Assembly: GCF_010686705.1 (NCBI RefSeq)
Contig: NZ_JAAGWY010000005.1
Location: forward strand, 124,001-188,000
Reading direction: 5' to 3'
Length of the DNA stretch: 64,000 bases
Origin: Leifsonia tongyongensis
Lineage (GTDB): Bacteria > Actinomycetota > Actinomycetes > Actinomycetales > Microbacteriaceae
Shown here: positions 8,250-15,649 of the stretch, in pieces
How positions within the stretch are numbered: position 1 is the first letter of the stretch
Layout of the letters: each line of letters opens with the position of its first letter
Translations under genes and position numbers: made by a program
The notes under the pieces: model-generated
Database searches by the model: none
The model's input: only the letters and a program-made list of their open reading frames with translations
What the model was told of the DNA's origin: nothing

Positions 8250-9333
8250 TCTTGTTCGCCTCGGTTGCCTTGCTCTTTCCTGAACGGGTGCGGCGTTTCG
8301 TTTCTGCCGCTGCTACCTCACCGCGTTCCGAACTGATGTCGAGGCGCTGCTTCATGAGCAGCTCGGCGGTGAGACGCTCGTTCTTAGCGTCGTCAGCCCA
8401 AATCAGATCAACCGTCGTCCTTGTGAGTAGTTTGGCCAGCGCACCTAGATTGCCGTGTGTCCGCTGCATCAGCAGAGTGCTGAACTGAAGAATTGAATTG
8501 CGCTCCTGCGCCAACAACGGCAGTTCAGCCTCGAAACCCAGCAGGAGCTGCTTCCACCGCTGCGCCTCAATGTCATTCGCTTTTGAATACGGAGTCAGCG
8601 TCTGTTCCGTGAATCTGCTCCGCAGTTGCCGCCCGCGCGGCGTGTCGGCGATTACCTCGCTTCTGAGCACATCAATGCCAGCGATGACGAAGGTCGCTCC
8701 GACCTCGTTGTGAAGTCGTTTTAGGTAGTCGACAGACTCACCGTTGCCGGCATTCTTGGCGGCGATGTTCTGAAACTCGTCGAGGACGACGAGATGCGTG
8801 TTTGCACGAGTCATCAAGTTGATCGTCCTCTCTAGCAGCTCGTCGGTCGTCTCTCTCCGGTGGACGGTTCCGCCGAAGAACTTGACGAACGCTTTCATGA
8901 GGGCACGTCCGGAAGACCGGGGGTCAGCCTCCACATAGACGACCGGAACATGTCCCAGCGAGATCGCGCCCGGGAATTCCGTGAGGTAGTTTTCCATCGT
9001 CCATTGCATGAGATGGGTCGCCAAGGTGGTCTTTCCCATGTGGCCGTCCGCGTCGATGACGAGACCGGTGCAGTTCGGTGCGTCCACATTTGCGCGCAGC
9101 ATGTTGCGTAGGAGCTTCAGTGTCGCATCACCTGTGTCGGTTCGGAGCCGGATTCCGCCGGACGTGTATCGAGCCCGCTCGGCGTTGTACGCCAGTCTCT
9201 TCGAGTCGCTGAGCGCCGCGTAGGCCCTTGGCGTCAGCACTTTGGGTCGGGTGTATTCAGTTGCGAGGATCCGGGTGAGGCCTTCGACGGTAGTCCGTCG
9301 TAGTTTCTCCTCGGTGCGGAAGAGCGCGCTCAT
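8239..9333 (-). CDS. tniB: TniB/TnsC-type AAA+ transposition regulator
   Basis: 364 residues. Walker A is DADGHMGKTTL at about residues 93-103 and Walker B is HLVVLDEFQNI near 196-206; an arginine-rich RGRQLRSRF stretch near 230 could hold sensor or finger residues. In Tn7-like elements this ATPase forms filaments on target DNA, links TniQ to the transposase and enforces target immunity. Length and motifs suit TniB-type proteins. It overlaps the stop of tnsB by four bases (ATGA) and the start of tniQ, so the three are translationally coupled. The C-terminal tail is Lys/Arg-rich. Confidence 0.85.
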   Translation of the reverse strand: MSALFRTEEKLRRTTVEGLTRILATEYTRPKVLTPRAYAALSDSKRLAYNAERARYTSGGIRLRTDTGDATLKLLRNMLRANVDAPNCTGLVIDADGHMGKTTLATHLMQWTMENYLTEFPGAISLGHVPVVYVEADPRSSGRALMKAFVKFFGGTVHRRETTDELLERTINLMTRANTHLVVLDEFQNIAAKNAGNGESVDYLKRLHNEVGATFVIAGIDVLRSEVIADTPRGRQLRSRFTEQTLTPYSKANDIEAQRWKQLLLGFEAELPLLAQERNSILQFSTLLMQRTHGNLGALAKLLTRTTVDLIWADDAKNERLTAELLMKQRLDISSERGEVAAAETKRRTRSGKSKATEANKNAA

Positions 9334-11348
9334 ATTTCTTCTCCTTTGTAGGGCCGCAACTCGTCGTCGATTTCGTCGAGGACGGCGTTGCCGTTCGGCT
9401 GTGTCGGAAACGAGGTTTCCAGGGTGGTGAGCTCTGCGGTTGGAATCGGTGTCCCGCCGATGGCCGCCATCTTCTGAGCGGCCTTCTGCTGGGCGCGGAT
9501 CTTGGAAATGGTGACCGTGGAAATGCCGGCCGACTCAATGATGTCGAGCGTCATCAGACGCTTCTCGAGTGGGCTGAACCGATTCGGGTTCGCCGCCACA
9601 ATACGGTTGGCCTCGTTCCACAAACGCGTCTGATGAGGCTGGTCTATTGCGGCGCGGTGTCGCCAAGGAACTTCGAGCCAGTCGTTCTCGGGCGTGAGTA
9701 CCCAGATCGCTCGAGGGTCGTACGGGTTCGCTCGGAGCTCCCACGAGTTGATTGGATTGCCTGTCGAGTCCATTCGAGGCGCGTGATTCCGCAGCGCCTG
9801 AAGGGCAAGCGAGTCGTAGAACCGGTTCTCGAACTGGATGCCCTGGGCCTGGATCTGTCGGCGGCTAGCAGGGAGCAACGCAATGTAGTCGATGGTGTCC
9901 ATCGGTACGGGTTGAGAGGGGCTCAGGTCCCAGGTCGCCGCGTACATCTCGTTCGGTGTGAGAGTTACAGATGGGCGGAACGGATCGAAGAGCCCGTCAT
10001 GTGGACTGTTCTGGTAGACGCGCGTCACCCATTCGTCAAACAGTTGATCGAGGGTGACGAGGTCCAGTAGTGGCTCGTCTTCGATGCTTCCACGGTGGCC
10101 GGGAGACCCACCGGTGAACGTTGCGAGGTGCTCGACGAAGCCTCGCTTAATCGTGTCGAATGTGCGCTCGACATGGTTCTTGTCAGTTGGGGTCCCAGGC
10201 GCCGCGTAGAGAAGACTGACCTCGTAGAGGTCGCATGCAGCCTCGAATGTCGTTCCGGTGTAGTCGGTGCCGTGGTCGACCGTGATGCTGTCCGGGGCGA
10301 TAAAAGGTCGCGTGTTGTCGAGTGAGTCGCGTTCTTCCTCGCTGACAAGCTCGACCCACGGGAATCGCTGCAGAACGGCTCGCCACTGTTGGTCCGAGTT
10401 GGGTCGCAGTCGGCGTGGTGTGAGAGCCTGCGCGAGAAGAAAGGCGTGGTCCACCGCTTTGGCGGCGACGATCCTGAAGCTATGAGCCACGATTGTGCGC
10501 GTGCACACGTCGACCATGATGGTGAGAATTGGACGGCCGACGTTGCCGTCCTCGTCATAGACAAACGCGTCGAGTGGCGTTGAGTCGATTTCCACGTATT
10601 GGCCCGGGAAGTACTTGCGGGTGTCGCCGAACGAGCGCTTCGGAACCGAGTTCAGTGAACTCCGGTTCGCAAACGTGTCGCTCAGCCGCTTTCCGCTGGC
10701 GAGGTAGTTGTACCAGCGGTACAGAGTAGCCTGCGAGGGGATTTCGATACCGGGATGGCGGTCCTTCACGAGCTTCACAGCTTCCGCGATGTGTCCAAGC
10801 TTGGTTTTCGTCGACTTCTTGATTGCCCCGTTGATGGTCTCCCGGAATGCTTCGATGATCCGCGAGTCGGCGTTGTCGACCGGTGTCTCCGTGCGGACTT
10901 CCCGGCCGTCGATCAGTGCCGTGATCCCACCCTCCTTGAACTTCTTCCGTTTGCGCATGAGCGTTGACCGGGAGGTGGGGTGTCCAAGAAACGTAAGCTC
11001 CTTCACTTTCGCTTCCACCCGTTGGTTTACGCCGACAGTGTCGGGATCGTAGGCGGGGTTGAATGGTGAGGTCGGCGATTTGCGGCCGGTATCCAGTTCA
11101 CGCAGGTGGTCTACCCAGAAGTTCAGGTCGTCGCGCTCCGCCGTTGATACGGTTTCAAGCTGCCGCGGGTTCGCAACGAGGCGAGTAGGGGGTTCGGCCA
11201 GACGAGCTGGAAGCTCGTGTGAGGTGAGGACCGTGTAAGCACCGGTGGCTGAGTTCCGCATTCGGTAGAAGTTGCCCTGGATTTCGACGACGAAATACTT
11301 CCCGTCGATGAGTTTGAGCTCACTATCGATGTCGAACATGCGTCGCAT
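9330..11348 (-). CDS. tnsB: TnsB/TniA-type DDE transposase
   Basis: 672 residues from the ATG at 11348, which follows GGAGTAGCTGAA; an in-frame ATG at 11378 would overlap tnsA but has no ribosome-binding site. The rve-type catalytic core begins near YVEIDSTPLDAF (first Asp). The second Asp is in TVDHGTDYTG and the Glu is in NHVERTF, about 35 residues later, as in Tn7 TnsB and retroviral integrases. N-terminal HTH segments and a C-terminal Mu-type beta region fit the family. It should cut the 3' ends of the transposon and join them to target DNA, and bind repeated sites at the ends. Confidence 0.88.
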   Translation of the reverse strand: MRRMFDIDSELKLIDGKYFVVEIQGNFYRMRNSATGAYTVLTSHELPARLAEPPTRLVANPRQLETVSTAERDDLNFWVDHLRELDTGRKSPTSPFNPAYDPDTVGVNQRVEAKVKELTFLGHPTSRSTLMRKRKKFKEGGITALIDGREVRTETPVDNADSRIIEAFRETINGAIKKSTKTKLGHIAEAVKLVKDRHPGIEIPSQATLYRWYNYLASGKRLSDTFANRSSLNSVPKRSFGDTRKYFPGQYVEIDSTPLDAFVYDEDGNVGRPILTIMVDVCTRTIVAHSFRIVAAKAVDHAFLLAQALTPRRLRPNSDQQWRAVLQRFPWVELVSEEERDSLDNTRPFIAPDSITVDHGTDYTGTTFEAACDLYEVSLLYAAPGTPTDKNHVERTFDTIKRGFVEHLATFTGGSPGHRGSIEDEPLLDLVTLDQLFDEWVTRVYQNSPHDGLFDPFRPSVTLTPNEMYAATWDLSPSQPVPMDTIDYIALLPASRRQIQAQGIQFENRFYDSLALQALRNHAPRMDSTGNPINSWELRANPYDPRAIWVLTPENDWLEVPWRHRAAIDQPHQTRLWNEANRIVAANPNRFSPLEKRLMTLDIIESAGISTVTISKIRAQQKAAQKMAAIGGTPIPTAELTTLETSFPTQPNGNAVLDEIDDELRPYKGEEI

Positions 11349-11349
11349 T

Positions 11350-12102
11350 TCAGCTACTCCAGAGAATTGTGTGGTCATTGAATGGGCGGGTCAGGTCGGC
11401 GGTAAGGTCGCCAGACCAGACAAGGTGATAGATGCGGCAAGTCGTAAGTGCGAAGGGAACCGAACGATCAACCCCAACCGCTTCGGCGAACGGGAGACCG
11501 TCCACGGCGTCGATGAGGCCGAGGCGGACGTCCTCCGTGGGCGCGTATCGGCTATGCCGGTACATGCTGAGAAGTTCCAGGTTTCGTAGAACGACGGGGT
11601 TCACGCTGCGGAACATGCCGTACGACCATCCGATACGTTCGCAAGCGCTCTTCGTGTTTTGGAACCTTCTTACTGAGCGCGGCGAGTTGAACGCTTCGAA
11701 GTGCACATCGACAATTCCGCGTTTTCCGTCGTTGTAGACAACGAAGTAGTCGGGGTAGTGGTAGGCGCCGTCTTCGAACTGCATCAGGCAGGGCTGCGCG
11801 CTGATTGCCGCTATGTCAGCGGAGAAGTCGAGGAACATCAGCGCCCAGCGTTCCAACATCGATTCGTGCCAGACCTGATAATGCAACTGAGAGAACCAAT
11901 ACTTGCCGTGCCGGTTCTTCATGCCCTTGTAGGGTTTCGGTATCCGCGCACGGCTCGCCAGGTGTAAGGGCTCACCAACCACCCCGGGGCCGATTGGCTC
12001 ACGGTGAATGATTCCGGAGCTGTCTTCCCAAAGGATGAGGTTTCGCGTCCGCGGCTCGACCGGCCGGAGGGCCTTGTAACTGGTTGACGTTCTTCCTGGC
12101 AT
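11350..12102 (-). CDS. tnsA: TnsA-type endonuclease
   Basis: About 250 residues from the ATG at 12102, preceded by AAGGGAAGAATCGAA. The PD-(D/E)xK-like core is visible: Glu in MLERWALMFLDF, Asp in YHYPDYFVVYND, and the following strand GIVDVHFE. In Tn7 TnsA the last motif ends in a catalytic Lys; here His is found. TnsA cuts the 5' ends, making cut-and-paste transposition possible. If the His cannot replace Lys, the element might move by a replicative, cointegrate route (inference). It is the first gene of the four-gene tns operon. Confidence 0.75.
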   Translation of the reverse strand: MPGRTSTSYKALRPVEPRTRNLILWEDSSGIIHREPIGPGVVGEPLHLASRARIPKPYKGMKNRHGKYWFSQLHYQVWHESMLERWALMFLDFSADIAAISAQPCLMQFEDGAYHYPDYFVVYNDGKRGIVDVHFEAFNSPRSVRRFQNTKSACERIGWSYGMFRSVNPVVLRNLELLSMYRHSRYAPTEDVRLGLIDAVDGLPFAEAVGVDRSVPFALTTCRIYHLVWSGDLTADLTRPFNDHTILWSS

Positions 12103-12255
12103 TTCGATTCTTCCCTTGCTTGTCGCTTGCAAGAGGATCTATGCGGCGGAGACGGTGGCGGCTGTGCTCTACGCCTCGATCACCGGCAGAAGGCTATGCG
12201 GGAGGAGGCGGAGTCGAGTCGCTGCCCGGCGAAATCGTTGGGCGTGAGCAACGCG

Positions 12256-12269
12256 GTTATTCTAATAAC
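12256..12269. promoter_or_regulatory. Short palindrome upstream of tnsA
   Basis: GTTATT-CT-AATAAC, a 6-bp inverted repeat with two central bases, is one of few AT-rich islands here. It lies about 155 bases before the tnsA start and could be an operator or part of the tns promoter. No regulator of the element is certain, although an XRE-like gene sits at 13468. Confidence 0.4.
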
Positions 12270-12574
12270 CTTTCGGGCAAGATCGGAAGCCCTGAGCGAA
12301 AGAATGACGGTGACAGTCGTCGCCCGTGTGGGCACACTAAGGCCCGTTTCCGCTTGCCCGTCTGGTGACGACTGGTCACGACGGCCGGGCAGCAAAGTGA
12401 CGCCGTTCCCGACGATCTCACGGCACCAGCCTGAGCGTCAGCCATCGGATAACCGCCGCAAACGCGGCGAAATCGGAAACGGCGCCTCAAACAAACTACG
12501 TTCACGTGACATACCGAATCAAATTGAGGACTGCCCCCAAAACAGGTTGCGCCTACTACTAAACGCACGATTGA

Positions 12575-12718
12575 CCCCCGCACGCGCGGGGAAGGGTGGT
12601 CACCGTCTTGCGAAGGTTGACGACTTGGATTGGATAACCCCCGCACGCGCGGGGAAAGGTGGCCACCGTCTTGCGATGATTCACGGCTTGGGTTGGAATA
12701 CCCCCGCACGCGCGGGAA
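12575..12718. repeat. Tandem 63-bp repeat with type I-E CRISPR-like hairpin core
   Basis: CCCCCGCACGCGCGGG starts at 12575, 12638 and 12701, exactly 63 bp apart. The palindromic core CCCCGC-ACGC-GCGGGG resembles type I-E CRISPR repeats of actinobacteria, and the translated frame TPARAGK is the usual artefact of such arrays. However, the intervening parts of units 1 and 2 are about 80% identical over 46 bases, unlike true spacers. A fourth hairpin, GGATAACCGCCGCAAACGCG (12447 onward), keeps the same stem through compensating C/G changes. No cas genes are nearby. It may be a degenerate mini-array, a tandem structured repeat or a regulatory RNA. Confidence 0.55.
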
Positions 12719-12750
12719 GCCGAGTAGGCCCGGCGAGCCTGAGTTTGGCT

Positions 12751-13095
12751 TCACCGGAAGGTGTCAAACCAGTGGGGTCGGTTGTTCCACATCCATTTCG
12801 GATGGACGTGTGGCTGCCAGCCGCGGGTTTGGACCCTCTCGCGGATTTCTTCGATGGTGCCGAGGTAGGTGCGGTCAGACTGCCCAGTCTCGTTCCACCA
12901 CGCGACGATGGCGTCCTCCAGTTCGTCGACCGGGTAGAGAAAGGCACGCTCCATCTCATCGATGGTGGGTTCCTCGAACGCCGAATCATCGTCCCGGTCG
13001 TCCGCGTCCGCGCTCAGGCAGTATCGGATTCGGCGCGCCAGCTCGAGGCACTCCTCAACGAACGCGTCGATTTCTTCTTGGGTGGGTTTTGTCAT
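12751..13095 (-). CDS. Small acidic hypothetical protein, 114 aa
   Basis: Starts at the ATG at 13095, preceded by GAAGGGAGTACAG. The product MTKPTQEEIDAFVEECLELA is acidic and mostly helical, then ends in a Trp-rich tail (PKWMWNNRPHWFDTF). No family is recognised. It lies between the CRISPR-like repeats and the XRE-like gene, upstream of tnsA and in the same direction, and is probably carried by the Tn7-like element. The acidic, small nature would suit an inhibitor or DNA-mimic role, but nothing in the sequence proves that. Confidence 0.6.
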   Translation of the reverse strand: MTKPTQEEIDAFVEECLELARRIRYCLSADADDRDDDSAFEEPTIDEMERAFLYPVDELEDAIVAWWNETGQSDRTYLGTIEEIRERVQTRGWQPHVHPKWMWNNRPHWFDTFR

Positions 13096-13263
13096 CTGTA
13101 CTCCCTTCACCCCGCCGGGACATCCGGCGCGGGTTCGTGGCCTTTCGAATCCTCTATGCGACCGCGATTTCGCCGGCTGGGCTCTACGTCCCGTCGGCTC
13201 GGCGAACGCAGGCTTCAGGAAGTGATCGGCGCGCGGAAGGCGCCAACATGCCCCTTGGTGGCG

Positions 13264-13281
13264 GCCGGCTTCGAAGCCGGC
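13264..13281. repeat. Perfect 18-bp palindrome
   Basis: GCCGGCTTCGAAGCCGGC is fully self-complementary and lies about 170 bases upstream of the small acidic gene (minus strand). The 372-base stretch 13096-13467 that contains it has no convincing gene. It could be an operator or the loop-less stem of a terminator for transcription arriving from the right. Confidence 0.45.
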
Positions 13282-13433
13282 GGTTACCAGGCGAGCGGTC
13301 GCGCGGACACTTCTCGTCGTCGTTGCCGGGGTCTTCCGCGAGGCGTTACGGCCGCGGCTTGTCCGATCGCTGAAAGTCTGAATCATGATCACGACAGGAT
13401 TGATGCGGCGAAGGCGCACGAGATTGGCTCTGT

Positions 13434-13448
13434 TATGCCTTTGGCATA
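13434..13448. promoter_or_regulatory. Operator-like inverted repeat before the XRE-like gene
   Basis: TATGCC-TTT-GGCATA lies 20 bases before the ATG at 13468, within a longer symmetric context TGT...ACA. The position over the expected promoter suggests autoregulation by the HTH protein encoded downstream (inference). Confidence 0.5.
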
Positions 13449-13467
13449 CATCAGTTAGTATTCTCAG

Positions 13468-13845
13468 ATGCCGCCACGCTTCCGCCCCCGATTCGAACTT
13501 GAGGTCCCGCGTTCCTTCGGGATCGATCCGCAAGCGACATGGAAGTCTCTGGGGCCGACGCCATCGGCGGCACAACGCGAACAGCGTGGGGCGGCACGAA
13601 TCCAACACGCGGTCGCGTGTTGGGTGCGTGCCGCCGCGATTGAGCGCTTCGGCTCGGTGGCGGCCTACGCGAAACACTTCGAGCTCGACTACCAGCGCGA
13701 GGGTGGTCTGCTGCGTGGCGATGTCGTCATGCGGTTGGAAGACGTCGCCGGGGCCCGGTTGAGGCTGGGCTTGCCGATCAGGATTGGATCGCAGCCTGGA
13801 GAGAAGGCCGGTGGTGTGGCGCTGGCCGAGCCCACGTCTACCTGA
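13468..13845 (+). CDS. XRE-like helix-turn-helix protein
   Basis: 125 residues. The central region (about 48-100), HAVACWVRAAAIERFGSVAA followed by YAKHFELDYQREGGLLRGDVVMRLEDVAGARL, follows the layout of a Cro/CI-type HTH with the LLRG(D/E)..MRLEDVA recognition region. Flanks are basic N-terminally and disordered C-terminally. It probably represses its own promoter through the inverted repeat just upstream, and may control the mobile element. No catalytic domain is present. The gene is on the strand opposite to the tns operon. Confidence 0.6.
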   Translation: MPPRFRPRFELEVPRSFGIDPQATWKSLGPTPSAAQREQRGAARIQHAVACWVRAAAIERFGSVAAYAKHFELDYQREGGLLRGDVVMRLEDVAGARLRLGLPIRIGSQPGEKAGGVALAEPTST

Positions 13846-14311
13846 TCGGGTCTGTCTGGTGGCGACAGGGTTGTCTGGTGGACCCCCAGACAGCTGCTTC
13901 CCAGTGTTTTCTAGGGCTTGGAGGCAGTTTGGAGCGTTTGTCCGAGGAATTTCGCCGGAAGGACATACTTAAGAGCTAAAGGGATATATATATATATCCT
14001 TCTGCCGAGATATACCCTTCTTCTTCTTTCTTTACGAGTACTTAAAATAGAAAGTTAAGTACAGTAGGGGTTTTGGCCTTTGGATCCCAGTGTTTTCAAG
14101 GGGTCCAGTTGTCTTTTTTGTCACCAGACAATCGCTGATCGTTCTGACAAAAACGCCGTTTTTGATCAGATCGGGCGTTTGTGCCTCACCGTTTAAGCGA
14201 TCCTGAGTGTTAGCTGTGACCCTTTCGAGGTCGAATTGCCTCAAGCTGGTGTGGCGGAAGGGCCACAAAGAGACGTTTTCCGTTCGCGGAACGAATGGAG
14301 TGGGCTCCTGA
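13846..14311. other. AT-rich, repeat-rich intergenic stretch
   Basis: About 465 bases without a gene. It contains a TGTCTGG...CCAGACA inverted repeat (about 13872-13893), a (TA)n run at 13983-13998, a pyrimidine tract, a TACTTAA...TTAAGTA inverted repeat near 14038-14062 and two copies of CCCAGTGTTTTC (13903 and 14087). This composition is unlike the neighbouring GC-rich DNA. It would suit either the inner flank of a Tn7-like end or the melting region of a plasmid-type replication origin. Confidence 0.5.
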
Positions 14312-14398
14312 GTACAAACGAATGTACTTGTGAGTACGTTTGAATGTACCGAGAAGTACAAATGAATGGACTTTGCGGCACAAAGAGATGTACTCACA
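14312..14398. repeat. Four abutting 22-bp repeats (TnsB-site array or iterons)
   Basis: Repeat starts are at 14312, 14334, 14356 and 14378, each exactly 22 bp apart; the shared core is GTACAAAYGAATGTAC (variants GTACGTTTGAATGTAC, GTACAAATGAATGGAC, GCACAAAGAGATGTAC). The array ends in TACTCACA at 14398, so on the minus strand it begins TGTGAGTAC. The right end of E. coli Tn7 is known to carry four abutting 22-bp TnsB sites and to start TGTGGG, so this is a strong candidate for the transposon right end. The alternative is an iteron array of a plasmid-type origin. I found no matching left end in the window. Confidence 0.6.
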
Positions 14399-14535
14399 TC
14401 TGGATGAAGGGGCCCTTTGGGCGCAAAATAGTCTGCGCGAGGCTCTGTTCGACCGCCCGATGGGTTGCAAATGGATCACCATCGACGCGTAGGGGGCTGG
14501 AGGGACGCCACCGTTGAGCTCCGCGACCACGTAAA

Positions 14536-15468
14536 ATGGGTTGCTCGCACGCCCGTGCGCCAGGATCCCACCGCATCGGAGCGACCATTTCCACTCGCAG
14601 AAAACAGGTAGCGCCCGTCGTCGACAGTGTTTACGACGAGGTCGCCAGCGACATCGCCGTAGGGAAACTGAAGGCAGATTACCCTCTCCCCAAGGCAGAG
14701 GACTTCGCCGACGTCTACGAAATCTCGCGGGGGAGTGCCCTGGCCGTGATCAAGAAGCTTGAAGACGCCGGGCTCGTTCACCGCAACCACAGCGTGTTCG
14801 TCTCGAGGCAGAGCAATACGGAATTGGTCACCCGGATCGATGCCTTGCTCAAATGGGCGCATCAAAACAAGATCAGTTTCGACACCGTGATGCACGCAGT
14901 TCGAGGCCGCACACGCCCGGAAGAGTCGAGGTTGCTGGAAACGCCGACCGCCGGCCAGCCGTCCCAACCTGCAGGCGAGAGCGCGTCCGAGTCGGATACT
15001 GCGCGCGAGAGGTTCACCCACGCGGAAGCGAAGAAGCAACAGCTCGAGACTAATCCTCATGCTCAGACCGAAAACAGGGCAGCCATGATCGAGGAACCAT
15101 CGTTCACCCAGGGAACTGATCGACCTCTGGCCGAACGCGCCTCGTCGCAGACCGACAATGCACCATCGAACGTCGGCGAGCCAGTCGTATCATCGGAACC
15201 GGTTCCGGTCGTCGTCGACCCCCCGTTACGGATCGGGGACGGGTCGGCTCGCGTCGACGGCGACGCGCTACCGGTCGTGGACGTTGCGGCTGGGGTTGAC
15301 GCCAGTGAGCGCTCCCCACGTGCCGTCAACGGTGTTTCGGTGACGGGCGAAACGCCCAAATATGAGGGCGGGGTTCGTCAGGCCTCGGCCGAGAGTCAGT
15401 GGGTCGATAACAGCGAGCCTGAGGAGTGGGAGGCGGACCTGTTACGCCAGGAGCCCTGGCGGAACTAA
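14536..15468 (+). CDS. GntR-like winged-helix protein with long disordered tail
   Basis: 310 residues. Residues about 29-92 form a GntR-type winged helix: SVYDEVASDIAVGKLKADYP, then LPKAEDFADVYEISRGSALAVIKKLEDAGLV and a wing ending VFVSR. The remaining 220 residues are rich in Glu, Pro, Ser and Ala and look disordered; no ligand domain (FCD, UTRA) is present. The ATG lacks a clear ribosome-binding site. It starts 138 bases after the 22-bp repeat array, so it may bind there, or it may be the gene beside which the Tn7-like element inserted. Regulator or replication/partition accessory protein are both possible. Confidence 0.55.
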   Translation: MGCSHARAPGSHRIGATISTRRKQVAPVVDSVYDEVASDIAVGKLKADYPLPKAEDFADVYEISRGSALAVIKKLEDAGLVHRNHSVFVSRQSNTELVTRIDALLKWAHQNKISFDTVMHAVRGRTRPEESRLLETPTAGQPSQPAGESASESDTARERFTHAEAKKQQLETNPHAQTENRAAMIEEPSFTQGTDRPLAERASSQTDNAPSNVGEPVVSSEPVPVVVDPPLRIGDGSARVDGDALPVVDVAAGVDASERSPRAVNGVSVTGETPKYEGGVRQASAESQWVDNSEPEEWEADLLRQEPWRN

Positions 15469-15649
15469 GGCACCTAGGCCATTCGCTTGGTTTCTGAAGG
15501 CGTCGTTTATCAGAGTGGGGCCGCTCAATACTTTGACGGGTCCTCTGCCTCGCGGATGAAACTCCTCAATACACTGTCGTCAGGTATTCCGCGAGCGCTC
15601 AAAAGGGGAACAGCCGGCGCCGCTCGAGATCGTCAGAATAGTTCGGCGT

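Noticed and set aside
12550-12720. A true CRISPR array guiding the Tn7-like element
   Set aside because: No cas genes, the intervening segments are near copies of each other, and spacing is 63 instead of about 61 bp.
13110-13150. ARVRGLSNP on the plus strand matches PRVRGLSNP encoded antisense in the 63-bp repeats, with different codons
   Set aside because: Striking, but both frames lie in non-coding or antisense DNA with no start signal; probably chance between GC-rich palindromic sequences.
12127-13458. A 443-codon plus-strand frame through the 63-bp repeats (TPARAGK repeated)
   Set aside because: Typical artefact of reading GC-rich CRISPR-like repeats; no ribosome-binding site and it runs antisense over the small gene at 12751.
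14032-14397. Minus-strand frame of 121 codons over the 22-bp repeats
   Set aside because: It merely translates the repeats and the AT-rich spacer; Phe/Thr/Ser-rich with no ribosome-binding site.
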